From positions 124,001 to 188,000 of the forward strand of contig CAVXIC010000040.1 of NCBI GenBank assembly GCA_963761755.1: DNA of 64,000 nt, written 5' to 3'. The notes beneath the pieces are model-generated. The model searched no databases and was not told where the DNA came from. It worked only from the letters and a program-made list of their open reading frames with translations. Each line of letters starts with the position of its first letter. The stretch's first letter is position 1. The translations under genes were made by a program, and so were the position numbers. The DNA is from CAJXVA01 sp963761755 (lineage in GTDB: Bacteria; Myxococcota_A; Polyangia; Nannocystales; Nannocystaceae). Shown here in pieces: positions 1 through 9,637 of the stretch.

Positions 1-2
1 AC

Positions 3-725
3 CGCGCGGTCGAGCGGATCTCGGGGCTGGACCACGAAATGACGGGAAGCTTCGTCATCGGCTGTCATGAGTCCCTGGGTGCGTACTTCCTGCCCGACTT
101 CCTGCACGGCGTCCTCACCGACGCACCGCGAGTGACGGTCACCCTCCACAACGACTCCTCATCCTCCGTGCTCGACGCCGTCGTCTCCCGAGACGTGCAC
201 TTCGGCGTCATCGTCAACCCGCAGCCCCACCCGGACGTCGTGCTCACCGAGCTGTTTCGCGACGCGGTCGACGTGTTCGTGGCCGCAGCGCCTGGGGCTC
301 CGACTCTCGCCGAGCCGGAGGACTTCTACGGAGAGCCAGGCTCCTTCTTCGCCGACGTGGAAGAGGCCCGCGCCTACGTCGAGCAGCACCCTCTCATCTT
401 CCCTGGCCGCGTCGGGGAGTGCGTCGCCCTCATCGAGCGCATGGCAGAGGCCGGCTTCGACCCGATGCGGCGACTGGACTGCGGCGACTTCGGGCTGGTC
501 AAGAGCCTGGCGCTGGCCCGCATCGGCCCCGCTCTGCTCCCGCGGCGCATCGCAGCGCATGGCAGCGCGGTGGGGAGCCTCCGGCGTCTACACCACACTC
601 TGCCCATCTTCGAGGACACCATCTATCTGGTCTTTCGGTCCGACCTGCATCGCACCAGGGCCGCGACCTACCTCAAGGACGAGCTCGTCCGTCACGCGCG
701 CGCGATGCCGTCGGTCGGCGTCTGA
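3..725 (+). CDS. LysR-family transcriptional regulator, C-terminal part (5' end outside window)
   Basis: The frame is open from the first bases of the window, so the gene starts upstream and its DNA-binding helix-turn-helix is not visible. What remains is about 240 residues of a LysR-type substrate-binding domain. After the linker it begins with a beta strand (GSFVIGCHES), continues with LPDFL and a second strand around VTVTLHNDSS, and later has the FGVIVNP and LVKSLALARIGPALLP elements seen in this family (compare the 'G.Gia.LP' strand). LysR proteins sense a small ligand and activate or repress nearby, often divergent, genes. The target cannot be read from this fragment. The internal ATG at position 39 is not the true start because coding sequence precedes it in frame. 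Confidence 0.8.
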   Translation, partial: RAVERISGLDHEMTGSFVIGCHESLGAYFLPDFLHGVLTDAPRVTVTLHNDSSSSVLDAVVSRDVHFGVIVNPQPHPDVVLTELFRDAVDVFVAAAPGAPTLAEPEDFYGEPGSFFADVEEARAYVEQHPLIFPGRVGECVALIERMAEAGFDPMRRLDCGDFGLVKSLALARIGPALLPRRIAAHGSAVGSLRRLHHTLPIFEDTIYLVFRSDLHRTRAATYLKDELVRHARAMPSVGV

Positions 726-778
726 GAACCCGGCGCGGCCGCCGAGGGGACGGCCACGTCGAGGTGATGAGACGTGCT

Positions 779-1660
779 CTAGGCGGGGCAGCAGACCTCG
801 GGTCCGCCCGCCGCAGGCGCGCACTCGGGGGGCGGCGGCGCGTCGAAGCAGTCGTACGCCGCCGGGGGAAACCCCGGAGGGCACGCAAGAGCATCGAGCT
901 CGGGAATCCGCTGGCAGCGGTTCTCGCCCCCGCCGTCGGCCCCGAACGCGACGCTGAGCGCCACCCCCGAGTAGCCGAAGCCGTTGGCGCCGTCGTCGGT
1001 GACCAGATAGGCAGGCCCCGGCTCCACGGCGCGTCCGAACTCCCCGAACCCGTCTTCGGAGACCTCGTAGGACCACTGAGTGGTCGCAGCGTCGGGGTTG
1101 GTGTGGTCCGGCGACGCGCCCTCGCGAAAGAAGAGCCGGACCTCTTCGAACTGGCACGCCCCCATGTCGCACGTGCCTGAGGACAGGTTGAACACGATCT
1201 GGCTCGCCTCGTCGGGGACGAGGATGCAGAACAGCCCGGTGGTTTGGCCCGGCCCCGCCGACGCCAGCGCCACGCTCTCCCCCGGCGCGAGCGTGGGCAC
1301 CCCAGGTTCGCACCCGGCGGCGTCCTCGGTGTCCTCCGAAGCGTCCTCGCCGCTCGCATCCGAGCCGCTCGAGTCGCCGCCGGTTCCCGCGGAGTCCTCG
1401 CCGCCCGAACCGCTGCCCGGCTCGGTGCTGCTGCCGCTCGAGCCGCACATGCACGCGCCCCAGGTCTCATCGGCCAGGCACGACTGCGCGCCGTCTCCCT
1501 CCGCGCATACGCACGGCTGCGTCTCGCCCTGGGTGCACGGACCGCCTTCCCCCCCATCGCTCGCGCATCCGCTGCTCGTCGACGCGAGAGACAGACCAAG
1601 CCACAGTCCCCTCGCCAAGGACAGCGCTCCAACTCGTTTCGACCCCTGGTGTTCGTGCAT
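779..1660 (-). CDS. putative Cys-rich lipoprotein with Ser/Gly linker
   Basis: About 293 residues. Starting at the ATG at 1660 (MHEHQG) gives a signal peptide ending in a lipobox-like STSSGC, so the protein is probably a lipoprotein. The mature N-terminus has a Cys-rich segment (CTQGETQPCVC, SCLADETWGACMC) of a kind common in myxobacterial secreted proteins. It is followed by about 50 residues of Ser/Gly/Asp/Glu linker and a globular C-terminal domain of about 170 residues that ends GPEVCCPA. The function is unknown. An in-frame GTG farther upstream (1729) would bury the signal peptide and is rejected. It is convergent with the LysR gene and divergent from the coiled-coil gene at 1990. Confidence 0.7.
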   Translation of the reverse strand: MHEHQGSKRVGALSLARGLWLGLSLASTSSGCASDGGEGGPCTQGETQPCVCAEGDGAQSCLADETWGACMCGSSGSSTEPGSGSGGEDSAGTGGDSSGSDASGEDASEDTEDAAGCEPGVPTLAPGESVALASAGPGQTTGLFCILVPDEASQIVFNLSSGTCDMGACQFEEVRLFFREGASPDHTNPDAATTQWSYEVSEDGFGEFGRAVEPGPAYLVTDDGANGFGYSGVALSVAFGADGGGENRCQRIPELDALACPPGFPPAAYDCFDAPPPPECAPAAGGPEVCCPA

Positions 1661-1989
1661 GTCGTCGCCTGTGCTTCCGGCACGCGCGCGGACGACCGAG
1701 GTCGCAAAGAAAATGAACCGATGACGCACAATGATCTCTGCCCGTCCCCCCTATTTCTCCCCCACCCCGATCACGCCCGCGAGGCATCCTGCCCCCCATC
1801 GATCGCCGCAGAAACCCTGTAGCGTCCCATTCCCGGCGACGGGCCCCGGTCGGCGGCGCGATGCACAACGCCGGAGCGTGGCACCGGATCCGGTCGAAAA
1901 CCCCCTTGGGCGCCTTGCGGGTTCGACGGCTCGGGGAACATGGTTGGTTCGCGTCCATCGCGACAACTCGGTGGGAGCACGAAAGCAAG
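1661..1989. other. divergent intergenic region, nothing else recognised
   Basis: These 329 bases lie between the lipoprotein gene (minus) and the coiled-coil gene (plus) and must carry both promoters. I found no convincing -35/-10 pair, operator or RNA. A GGAG about 15 bases before the ATG at 1990 is a plausible ribosome-binding site for the plus-strand gene. Confidence 0.4.
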
Positions 1990-2403
1990 ATGGCAAAAGC
2001 AAAAAAGGCCGTGGCGAAGAGTTCCTTCGTCGAAACGAACCTGCAAACAGCACTCGACAAACTCGCGGTGGCGACGGAAGCGGCAGACAAGGCCGTGACC
2101 GTGCGAACGGCCGAGAACAAGCGCAACCTGACCGCAGTGAAGCGCCTGACGAAGCGAAAGACGTCGCTGACCAAGCGCAAGAAGCTCGCGGCCGGGCGGG
2201 TGAAGAAGGCGTCCTCGGTCGAGACGCGTCAAGCGTTGCGCACCGTCACCGGGGACCTCGCATCGACGACCAAGGAGCTGACCAAGGCTCGCGCAGCGAA
2301 GGCCGCCAACGCCGAGGAGCTCAAACTCCTGCGCGCGTCGCAGCGGCGGCTCAAGGGGTACAACCGCGGCATCGAGCAGACCGACCGCGCGTTGAACAAG
2401 TAG
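1990..2403 (+). CDS. small basic coiled-coil protein of unknown function
   Basis: 137 residues from the ATG at 1990 (MAKAKKAVAK). The composition is extremely rich in Lys, Arg, Ala, Thr and Leu with almost no aromatic residues. The pattern suggests two long amphipathic helices (about residues 10-60 and 65-130) with a basic middle (RLTKRKTSLTKRKKL). There is no signal peptide or membrane segment. The composition resembles small DNA- or RNA-associated proteins such as histone-H1-like bacterial proteins, but I see no defined family motif. The open frame continues upstream to 1861; I chose 1990 because the upstream part has shadow-like composition and a GGAG precedes this ATG. Confidence 0.65.
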   Translation: MAKAKKAVAKSSFVETNLQTALDKLAVATEAADKAVTVRTAENKRNLTAVKRLTKRKTSLTKRKKLAAGRVKKASSVETRQALRTVTGDLASTTKELTKARAAKAANAEELKLLRASQRRLKGYNRGIEQTDRALNK

Positions 2404-2589
2404 CCGAAGGCGGCCGCAGGCGCTTGGGCGTCTGCGGGGCGAACGGTCCGTCGTCTGCCACAGCGCCGGTCGAGCGGTCTCGACCCCGGCATGATGCTCG
2501 TCCTGCGTCCGCCCTGGGAGCGTTTCCCCCCAGCAGACGCCGCGATCGCTTGACCGCATGGCTCGGGCTGTGCCCCAATCCGCCGCACG

Positions 2590-4095
2590 ATGGCTGGCCC
2601 GGACGACTCCCCGCCCGACGACGAACAGGTTCCCGACTTCGACCAGGTCATGGGGCACCCGCGTCCGCTTTGGATGCTGTTCATGACCGAGTTCTGGGAG
2701 CGCTTCGCGTTCTACGGTATGCGCTGGGCGCTGACGCTGTACATCGTCGCCCAGTTCTTCGACGGCGACACCGCGGGTGAGAAGTCGGCCAGCCAGCTCT
2801 ACGGGGCCTACCTCGCGCTGGTCTACGCGGCGGCGATCTTCGGTGGCTACGTGGCCGACCGTCTCATCGGCTATCAGCGCTCGATTCTGCTCGGTGCCGC
2901 AATCATGGGTTCGGGCCTGTTCATGATCGCCATGCCCGACGAGCGGATCTTCGAGCTGGGGCTGGCCACCATCATCGTCGGCAACGGCTTGTTCAAGCCG
3001 ATCATCTCCACCCTCGTCGGACACCTGTACCGGACCGGAGACGACCGCCGTGACTCCGGCTTCACGGTTTTCTACATGGGGATCAACCTCGGCGCGTTCG
3101 TGGCCCCGCTGCTCACTGGATGGCTCGCCGAGAACGTCTTTGGGACCGGCGGCGTCCCCACCTACAAGGTCGTGTTCATCACCACGGGCATCGGCATGTT
3201 GATCAGCCTGGTGTGGTTTTGGTTCGGACGCGCCCAGCTCCAGGGCATCGGCGACGCGCCGCCGCAGGCGAAGGGACTGGGGCGCCTGGGCATGGTGGCC
3301 ATCGGTGCGGTCGCGGCGATTCCCGCGTTCTGGGTCCTGCTCACAATCGACGCGTTGCTGCTGCAAGGGATCCTGCTGGCGCTGTTCGTCGCGCCCGCCG
3401 TGATGCTGCTGGCCGAGGGCATCCGCGGCGGCAAGATCGCCCGCGACAAGGTCATCGCGATGCTGCTGATCTTCGGCTTCAACGTCTTGTTCTGGATGTT
3501 CTTCGAACAAGCCGGCAGCTCGTTCAACTTCTTGGCCGATCGCATCGTGAATCGCGATTTCGGAGGTTGGGAGTTCCCCGTCGGATGGTTCCAGTCGGTG
3601 AACTCGGTCGCCATCATCGCCTTCGCTCCCGTGATCGCGTGGGTGTGGCTGAAGATGGGCCGCCTCAACCCTTCGATCCCCCGCAAGTTCGGGCTGGGGC
3701 TGGTGTTCAACGGTCTGGCGTTCGGTCTGCTGATGATCGCGCTGTCGAGCATGGTCGACGCCACCACCGGCAAGATTCCGTTTTGGACGCTGGCCTCGGT
3801 CTACGTCATCCAGTCGATTGGCGAGCTGTGCCTGAGCCCGATCGGGCTGTCGATGACGACCAAGCTCGCGCCGAAGCGACTCGCAGGAATGGCCATGGGC
3901 GGTTGGTTCCTGTCCATCGCGATCGGAAACAACCTGTCGGGCATCTTCGCCGGCGTCGTCAGCGGAGACGACGGCATGACGATCGAGTCCGCCCACTCCG
4001 GCTACACCTTCGGCTTCTGGGCCCTGCTCGCCGCCGGTGCCCTGCTGTTCGTGATCGCCCCCCTCATCCAGCGCCTCATGCACGGCGTCAAATGA
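2590..4095 (+). CDS. POT/PTR2-family proton-dependent peptide transporter
   Basis: 501 residues, a typical length for the family. The first transmembrane helix carries the diagnostic EFWERFAFYGMR, which is the E-x-x-E-R motif coupling proton and peptide binding in proton-dependent oligopeptide transporters. The rest shows roughly a dozen hydrophobic segments and the conserved FYMGINLGAFVAPLLTGWLA stretch. A second family signature lies near the C-terminal half (IQSIGELCLSPIGLSM). The role is uptake of di- and tripeptides across the inner membrane, driven by the proton gradient. The N-terminus has about 25 hydrophilic acidic residues before helix 1. The gene stands alone and is followed by a tandem intergenic repeat. 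Confidence 0.93.
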   Translation: MAGPDDSPPDDEQVPDFDQVMGHPRPLWMLFMTEFWERFAFYGMRWALTLYIVAQFFDGDTAGEKSASQLYGAYLALVYAAAIFGGYVADRLIGYQRSILLGAAIMGSGLFMIAMPDERIFELGLATIIVGNGLFKPIISTLVGHLYRTGDDRRDSGFTVFYMGINLGAFVAPLLTGWLAENVFGTGGVPTYKVVFITTGIGMLISLVWFWFGRAQLQGIGDAPPQAKGLGRLGMVAIGAVAAIPAFWVLLTIDALLLQGILLALFVAPAVMLLAEGIRGGKIARDKVIAMLLIFGFNVLFWMFFEQAGSSFNFLADRIVNRDFGGWEFPVGWFQSVNSVAIIAFAPVIAWVWLKMGRLNPSIPRKFGLGLVFNGLAFGLLMIALSSMVDATTGKIPFWTLASVYVIQSIGELCLSPIGLSMTTKLAPKRLAGMAMGGWFLSIAIGNNLSGIFAGVVSGDDGMTIESAHSGYTFGFWALLAAGALLFVIAPLIQRLMHGVK

Positions 4096-4107
4096 GACCC
4101 CGCGCTC

Positions 4108-4395
4108 CCACGAGCGAAGCGAGAGGAGCCCAACCGGGCGACCACCACGGAGGGGGGCCCCAAGCTCCGCTCATGCCGGAGAACCCCGGCAACCACGAGC
4201 GAAGCGAGAGGAGCCCAACCGGGCGACCGCCACGGAGGGGGGCCCCAAGCCCCGCTCGGGCCGGAGAACCCCGGCAACCACGAGCGAAGCGAGAGGAGCC
4301 CAACCGGGCGACCGCCACGGAGGGGGGCCCCAAGAACCCCGGCAACCACGAGCGAAGCGAGAGGAGCCCAACCGGGCGACCGCCTGGGAGGGGGG
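4108..4395 (+). repeat. four-copy tandem intergenic repeat (about 85, 85 and 68 bp spacing)
   Basis: A unit beginning CGAGCGAAGCGAGAGGAGCC and continuing through AACCGGGCGACC, a CACGGAGGGGGGCCCC segment and CAAG occurs four times, with unit starts at 4111, 4196, 4281 and 4349. The last copy diverges (CGCCTGGGAGGG in place of CGCCACGGAGGG). Between copies lie variable linkers ending GAACCCCGGCAACCA. Each copy contains GCGAAGC, known as an unusually stable DNA mini-hairpin. Reading frames run through the repeat on both strands but look like repeats of the DNA rather than protein. It sits between convergent genes, so a role in transcript ends or as a dispersed element is possible. A CRISPR is rejected because the linkers are not unique spacers. 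Confidence 0.85.
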
Positions 4396-4436
4396 CCCCA
4401 AGCGGAGCTTGGGGGGAGGGCCCGCGAGGGCCCTCC
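4396..4436. terminator. paired GC-rich hairpins between convergent genes
   Basis: Two inverted repeats sit side by side. CCCCAAGC/GCTTGGGG at 4396-4414 has a 3-base loop, and GGAGGGCCC/GGGCCCTCC at about 4415-4436 has a GCGA loop. They lie between the ends of the peptide transporter (plus) and the FHA gene (minus), a natural place for a bidirectional transcript end. Neither has a proper T tract on either strand, so intrinsic termination is not shown. Confidence 0.4.
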
Positions 4437-4443
4437 ATAAAGC

Positions 4444-5472
4444 CTAATGCAGCTTGACGCCGCGGTTGGGCACCCAGGCCAGCTCGAAGTGCCCGAGCAT
4501 GACGGGGCTGTCCTCGGTCAGGCGCACCACCGAGTGGCTTGGCCCCTCGGTCATCCCGGCGGGTCGAACACCGTTGGTGCTGGCCAGATCGTAGACGAGC
4601 AGCGAGCGAGGCGCTTCCTCGGAGACCAGCGCGTGGACCCGGGAGAGGTTGCGCCCGTGGCCGGCGAGGGAGCATCGATCGCTGTAGCGGCCGATCAGCA
4701 GACCCCGCTGCAGCTGCCGAGAGTCGAGGTCGAGTTCACGAACCTCCTCGCCACGACCGGCCGGCTTGGTCGAGCGCAAGCGCAGGATGCCGCGGGGCTG
4801 CGGTCGCGCGTCCATGTCGAGACCGCGGTAGCCGCCGAACTCTCGCGGCTCGTCGCCTCCGATGTGGGCAACCCCCGGCTCGGCCGCTGCACCCGCGGCC
4901 TGCCGCACGCCCTTGCCGCTCGGATCGAGGCCGGTGAGGTTCTCGAACGCCTGTCCGTTCTCGCCGTCGAGCAGCGAAACGCCCTCTTCGCTGCCGGGAA
5001 CCACGAACACGACGGTGCGACCCAGGCTGATGAGCCCGTGCCCCTGAAAGGAGAACCCCGGGACACGCTTGCCGTCGGCTAGCAGCACGCCGGCCCGCCC
5101 GCCCAGGTCGTAGCCGCGAAATCGAGTGGGCCCGTCCCCCGGCCACGCGGTGAGCAGGACGTGCCGCAGGCTCACGCGGTTGTCGTTGGGGATGGAGAGC
5201 GCGCAGCGGTTGTGGCGGCCGATCACCAGAGCGCGGGGAAGATCCCTCGGCCGACGCAACACCCGCTGGGCGACCGGGAAGCCCTTTCGATCGGTTGCGA
5301 CGACCAGGGAGTCCCCCGCCTCGACGCCCGCGACCAGGGCCTTGAGCACCGGACGTGCACGTTCGAAGCAACCCGCAAGCAGTGCTGTCGGGTTACTTCC
5401 GTCTTGCGCCGACTGCGCGGCGCCGGCACCCCCCATCGCGGGGTCGGCACTGTCCTCGGGCTTGAGCCCCAC
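4444..5472 (-). CDS. tandem FHA-domain protein
   Basis: 342 residues with two forkhead-associated domains. The first (about residues 80-165) shows LVIGRHNRCALSI followed by VSLRHVLL. The second (about 245-342) shows GRYSDRCSL, the NLSRVHALV strand and the STNG turn. FHA domains bind phosphothreonine peptides, so this is probably a readout or scaffold of Ser/Thr kinase signalling, which is abundant in myxobacteria. The GR, S-R-H and STNG residues expected at the phosphopeptide surface are present in the second domain; the first lacks the STNG turn. No signal peptide or membrane segment is seen. It is divergent from the bactofilin gene. Confidence 0.85.
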   Translation of the reverse strand: MGLKPEDSADPAMGGAGAAQSAQDGSNPTALLAGCFERARPVLKALVAGVEAGDSLVVATDRKGFPVAQRVLRRPRDLPRALVIGRHNRCALSIPNDNRVSLRHVLLTAWPGDGPTRFRGYDLGGRAGVLLADGKRVPGFSFQGHGLISLGRTVVFVVPGSEEGVSLLDGENGQAFENLTGLDPSGKGVRQAAGAAAEPGVAHIGGDEPREFGGYRGLDMDARPQPRGILRLRSTKPAGRGEEVRELDLDSRQLQRGLLIGRYSDRCSLAGHGRNLSRVHALVSEEAPRSLLVYDLASTNGVRPAGMTEGPSHSVVRLTEDSPVMLGHFELAWVPNRGVKLH

Positions 5473-5678
5473 CGCATCGCAGCGTATTGGAAGTCACGAG
5501 GAATCGCCACGGAAAACGGTGGTCGGGGGCAGATTGGAACCCCGGCCGCCGAAGTCGAACCCCCGGGCCGCGAAACTGCGCACCTGCCCCGGTTGGCGAC
5601 GACCGAGATCTCCTCCAAACTCGGGCGGCCCAGCAGCGCTGCAGCGCGCTTCTGGGCTGTCCACGTCTGGGACGGACC

Positions 5679-6089
5679 ATGAGTACCCCCGAGATCACGA
5701 CCATTCTGGGCCCCGGTAGCGCGTTCGAAGGAAAGCTCACCTTCGAGGGAGCCGTGCGCATCGACGGCGACTTCAAGGGAGAGATCCGCACCGAGGGCAC
5801 GTTGATCGTGGGCGAGACCGCCAACGTACGGGCGCAGATCGTCGGCGCGCATGTCGTCGTCCACGGCACGGTCCATGGGGACATCGAGGCGCGGGAAGGC
5901 GTGGAGATCCGCTCGCCGGCCCAGATCCACGGCAACGTCACCACCCCCAGTCTCGAGATCGAGAAGGGTGCGCGGTTCGATGGAACGTGCCGGATGGAGG
6001 GTGATCCGCCCCGAACGAGCGATTCTATCGAGCCGCCTGCCGAGCCCGAAGAACCGGCCTCGGACCCGGACGACGCCAGCGACGACTGA
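5679..6089 (+). CDS. bactofilin-family cytoskeletal protein
   Basis: 136 residues from the ATG at 5679 (MSTPEITTIL). The central part (about residues 10-105) is the regular right-handed beta-helix of the bactofilin (DUF583) family, with repeats such as GKLTFEGAVRIDGDFKGEI and the later VVVHGTVHGDIEA. Short disordered tails flank it, and the C-terminus is rich in Pro, Glu and Asp. Bactofilins polymerise without nucleotide and help with cell shape, polarity and chromosome positioning; myxobacteria usually have several paralogues. The open frame continues upstream to 5487, but family length and composition support 5679. The gene is not adjacent to parAB or peptidase genes here. Confidence 0.9.
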   Translation: MSTPEITTILGPGSAFEGKLTFEGAVRIDGDFKGEIRTEGTLIVGETANVRAQIVGAHVVVHGTVHGDIEAREGVEIRSPAQIHGNVTTPSLEIEKGARFDGTCRMEGDPPRTSDSIEPPAEPEEPASDPDDASDD

Positions 6090-6150
6090 GACCGGCCCAC
6101 GCACGTGCGCAAGCGCCACAACGGGGGTGCCGAACGAGCCCCAGCCAGCG

Positions 6151-6179
6151 TTGACGCTGTTGGGCACGCATGGTAGCTA
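6151..6179 (+). promoter_or_regulatory. possible sigma-70-type promoter for the ATP synthase operon
   Basis: TTGACG at 6151-6156 is followed after 17 bases by TAGCTA at 6174-6179, preceded by TG two to three bases upstream. The -35 is close to consensus and the -10 is weak. It lies about 110 bases upstream of the first ATP synthase gene. This is read by eye only. Confidence 0.35.
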
Positions 6180-6290
6180 GCGCGCGCCTACACAGGCCTA
6201 TGGCGGCTTTTTAGGGCGTTTGCCCGGGCCGCCGCAGCACGCTCCCGTTCGTCCGCTCCGGACGGACCGACTCGCGCCAGGTCCGACGCC

Positions 6291-6770
6291 ATGTCGCAGC
6301 TCACCCTCTTCTCACACGCTCCCGCACTCGTTGCCGCGATTCCCGTCGTCGACATCGACGCGACAATCTTCGTGCAGGGCGGCATCTTCATCGCCCTCGT
6401 CTTCGTGCTCAAGCCCATCTTGTTCACGCCATGGCTCGAGGCTCAGGCCAAGCGCCTGGTGTCGATCGACGGCGCGTTCGAGAAGGCCAAAGCGCTGCGG
6501 ACCGAGGCGGACGAACTCTCGTCCACCTACGACGCCCAGCTGGCGACCGCCCGCGACGAAGCGTTGACGATGCGCTCACACATCCGTCGCGACGAGGAAG
6601 CATCGCAGGCCAAGTCGCTAGCGGCGGCGCGAACCGCCGCGACCCAGGAGCTCGAAGACAACCGGGCCCGCCTCGCGTCCGAGGCCACGCAGGCTCGTGT
6701 CGCGCTCGGCGGCAAGGTCGACGAGCTCGCCGACCAGATCACCCACAAGGTCCTCGGGAGGGCATCGTGA
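6291..6770 (+). CDS. ATP synthase F0 subunit b' (B/B' family)
   Basis: 159 residues. One membrane segment (about residues 27-47, IFVQGGIFIALVFVLKPILF) is followed by a long charged helix rich in Ala, Glu, Arg and Gln. This is the architecture of the peripheral stalk b/b' subunits, which hold the F1 catalytic head against the membrane ring. It is the first gene of the operon. Its stop (TGA 6768-6770) overlaps the GTG of the next b subunit gene. Having both b' and b upstream of delta is usual in this part of the bacteria. Assignment as b' rather than b rests on gene order and the missing signal peptide. Confidence 0.85.
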   Translation: MSQLTLFSHAPALVAAIPVVDIDATIFVQGGIFIALVFVLKPILFTPWLEAQAKRLVSIDGAFEKAKALRTEADELSSTYDAQLATARDEALTMRSHIRRDEEASQAKSLAAARTAATQELEDNRARLASEATQARVALGGKVDELADQITHKVLGRAS

Positions 6771-7488
6771 CCCCACAACTCATTCGACGCGCTACGACGC
6801 GAGGCACCGCCTTCGCGGCCTCCTTCCTGCTCCCCGCGATCGCGTTTGCGGCCTCACCGGCCGCCCCGACACGGGCGAGCACGCAGGCGAGCACGCCGGC
6901 GGCCACGACGATGGCATCGTCTTCTTCAACAACCCCGTTGGGAGCGAAGGGAAGACCGGCATCATCTGGCTGCTCATCAACTTCGCCGCGTTGATGCTCA
7001 TCCTCAACAAGCTGCTCTTCGTGCCGCTCAAGAGGAAGACCGCTGCCAAGCACGACGCCATCAAGTCGCAGCTGGCGAAGGCGACCGCGGCCCACGAGGA
7101 GGCCGAGGGCATCATCGCCGAGTACCGCGGCCGCATGGAGCGTCTCGACGACGAGATCGCAGAGCTCAAGGACACCGCCAAGCAGCGGGCCGCCGCCGAC
7201 CGGCAGAAGATCATCGCGGCCGCCGAGGCCGAAGCCGAGCGCATCAAGGCCGCCGCCTCTGCGGCCGCCGAGCGCGAGGCGGAGAGCCGCCGCAAGGCCC
7301 TCGAGAACGAGATCCTCGACCGCGCCCTGGAGCGGGCCGAAGCGACGATTCGCAAGCGCATCGACGCCGGTGACCAGCGGCGCATGGCCGACGACTACGT
7401 CCAGAGCCTGTCGGGCATGACGCTCGGCGGACCCGGCCAGACCTCCACGACGACCTCCACCACTCCCACCCCCGGCGGTGCAGCATGA
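6767..7488 (+). CDS. atpF: ATP synthase F0 subunit b, with a one-base frameshift near 6864-6868
   Basis: A GTG start at 6767 overlaps the previous stop as GTGA and has a strong GGGAGGG before it. From there the frame encodes a signal-like peptide (RRATTRGTAFAASFLLPAIAFAAS). The rest of the protein lies in another frame: an EHAGEHAGGHDDG segment, a membrane segment (IIWLLINFAALMLILNKLLFVPL) and a long stalk helix. Adding one C to the CCCC at 6864-6867 joins the frames as AASPAAPDTGEHAGEH and gives a 240-residue protein. This matches the signal-His-rich-membrane-stalk layout known for Geobacter-type b subunits. No alternative start explains the second frame. It is therefore either a sequencing indel or a real mutation in an essential gene; an indel is more likely. 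Confidence 0.8.
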
Positions 7489-8036
7489 TTCCTGGCGCTC
7501 TCGCTCGACGCTACGCTCGCGCGCTCATCGGTCTGGCCAAGACACCGGCCCAGCGGGACAAGTTCGGCAAGGACCTGCTCGGGCTCGGCGAACTCCTGCA
7601 CCAGCGCGACGCCGACGACGCCTCGGTCGTCTCGGTGCTCGCCGCGGACCGGTTCCCGCTGGCCCAGCGTCAGAAGCTGGCGGCCACGCTCGCCCGGCGC
7701 ATCGGCGCGGACCCGACGGTCATCAAGTTCATCGACGTGGTGATCGAAAACGGCCGCATCGGCGGCATCAAGCAGATCGCGAGCGCCTACCAGCGCATGG
7801 CCGACGACGTCGCCGGCCGCGTGCAGGCGCACATCACCTCCGCCGCCCCGCTCCCGATGGAAGCGGTGGCCAAGATCAAGAACGCACTCGCACAGGCGAC
7901 CGGCAAGCAGGTCGTCACCACACAAAGCGTCGACCCCGAGCTCATCGGCGGCGTCGCGGTCAAAGTCGGAAGCTTCGTCCTCGACGGCAGCGTCCGCGCC
8001 ACCCTTGCTCAGCTCCGCAAAGAGCTCCGGGCCTGA
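7485..8036 (+). CDS. atpH: ATP synthase F1 subunit delta
   Basis: 183 residues, the normal size for delta/OSCP. The N-terminal helical domain starts MIPGALARRYARALIGLAKT, matching the conserved 'RYA.AL..lA' opening. The C-terminal part has the family signature VDPELIGGVAVKVGSFVLDGSVRATL, near residues 150-175. Delta sits on top of the F1 head and links it to the b stalk. The ATG overlaps the stop of the preceding b subunit gene (ATGA), supporting this start and translational coupling within the operon. Confidence 0.95.
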   Translation: MIPGALARRYARALIGLAKTPAQRDKFGKDLLGLGELLHQRDADDASVVSVLAADRFPLAQRQKLAATLARRIGADPTVIKFIDVVIENGRIGGIKQIASAYQRMADDVAGRVQAHITSAAPLPMEAVAKIKNALAQATGKQVVTTQSVDPELIGGVAVKVGSFVLDGSVRATLAQLRKELRA

Positions 8037-8073
8037 CGGCCCCCCCACCGGACCCAACTCAACGGACAGCATC

Positions 8074-9588
<1,515 letters not shown>

Positions 9589-9637
9589 GCCCCGACTCCG
9601 CACCTCTGCGTCCCCTTTTCCCGGAGAGCTCGAACTC

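Noticed and set aside
4108..4395. CRISPR-like array
   Set aside because: Only four copies, unequal spacing, and the sequence between copies is itself repeated; no cas genes are near.
4002..4675. minus- and plus-strand open frames through the tandem repeat
   Set aside because: The predicted peptides merely mirror the DNA repeat (Arg/Gly/Pro/Ser-rich) and overlap flanking genes.
5520..5600. possible tRNA-like stretch with GTCGAACCCCC
   Set aside because: No matching acceptor or anticodon stem can be drawn; it lies in the divergent region before the bactofilin gene.
6864..6870. programmed -1 ribosomal frameshifting in atpF
   Set aside because: No X-XXY-YYZ slippery heptamer or clear downstream structure; a missing C in a homopolymer explains it more simply.
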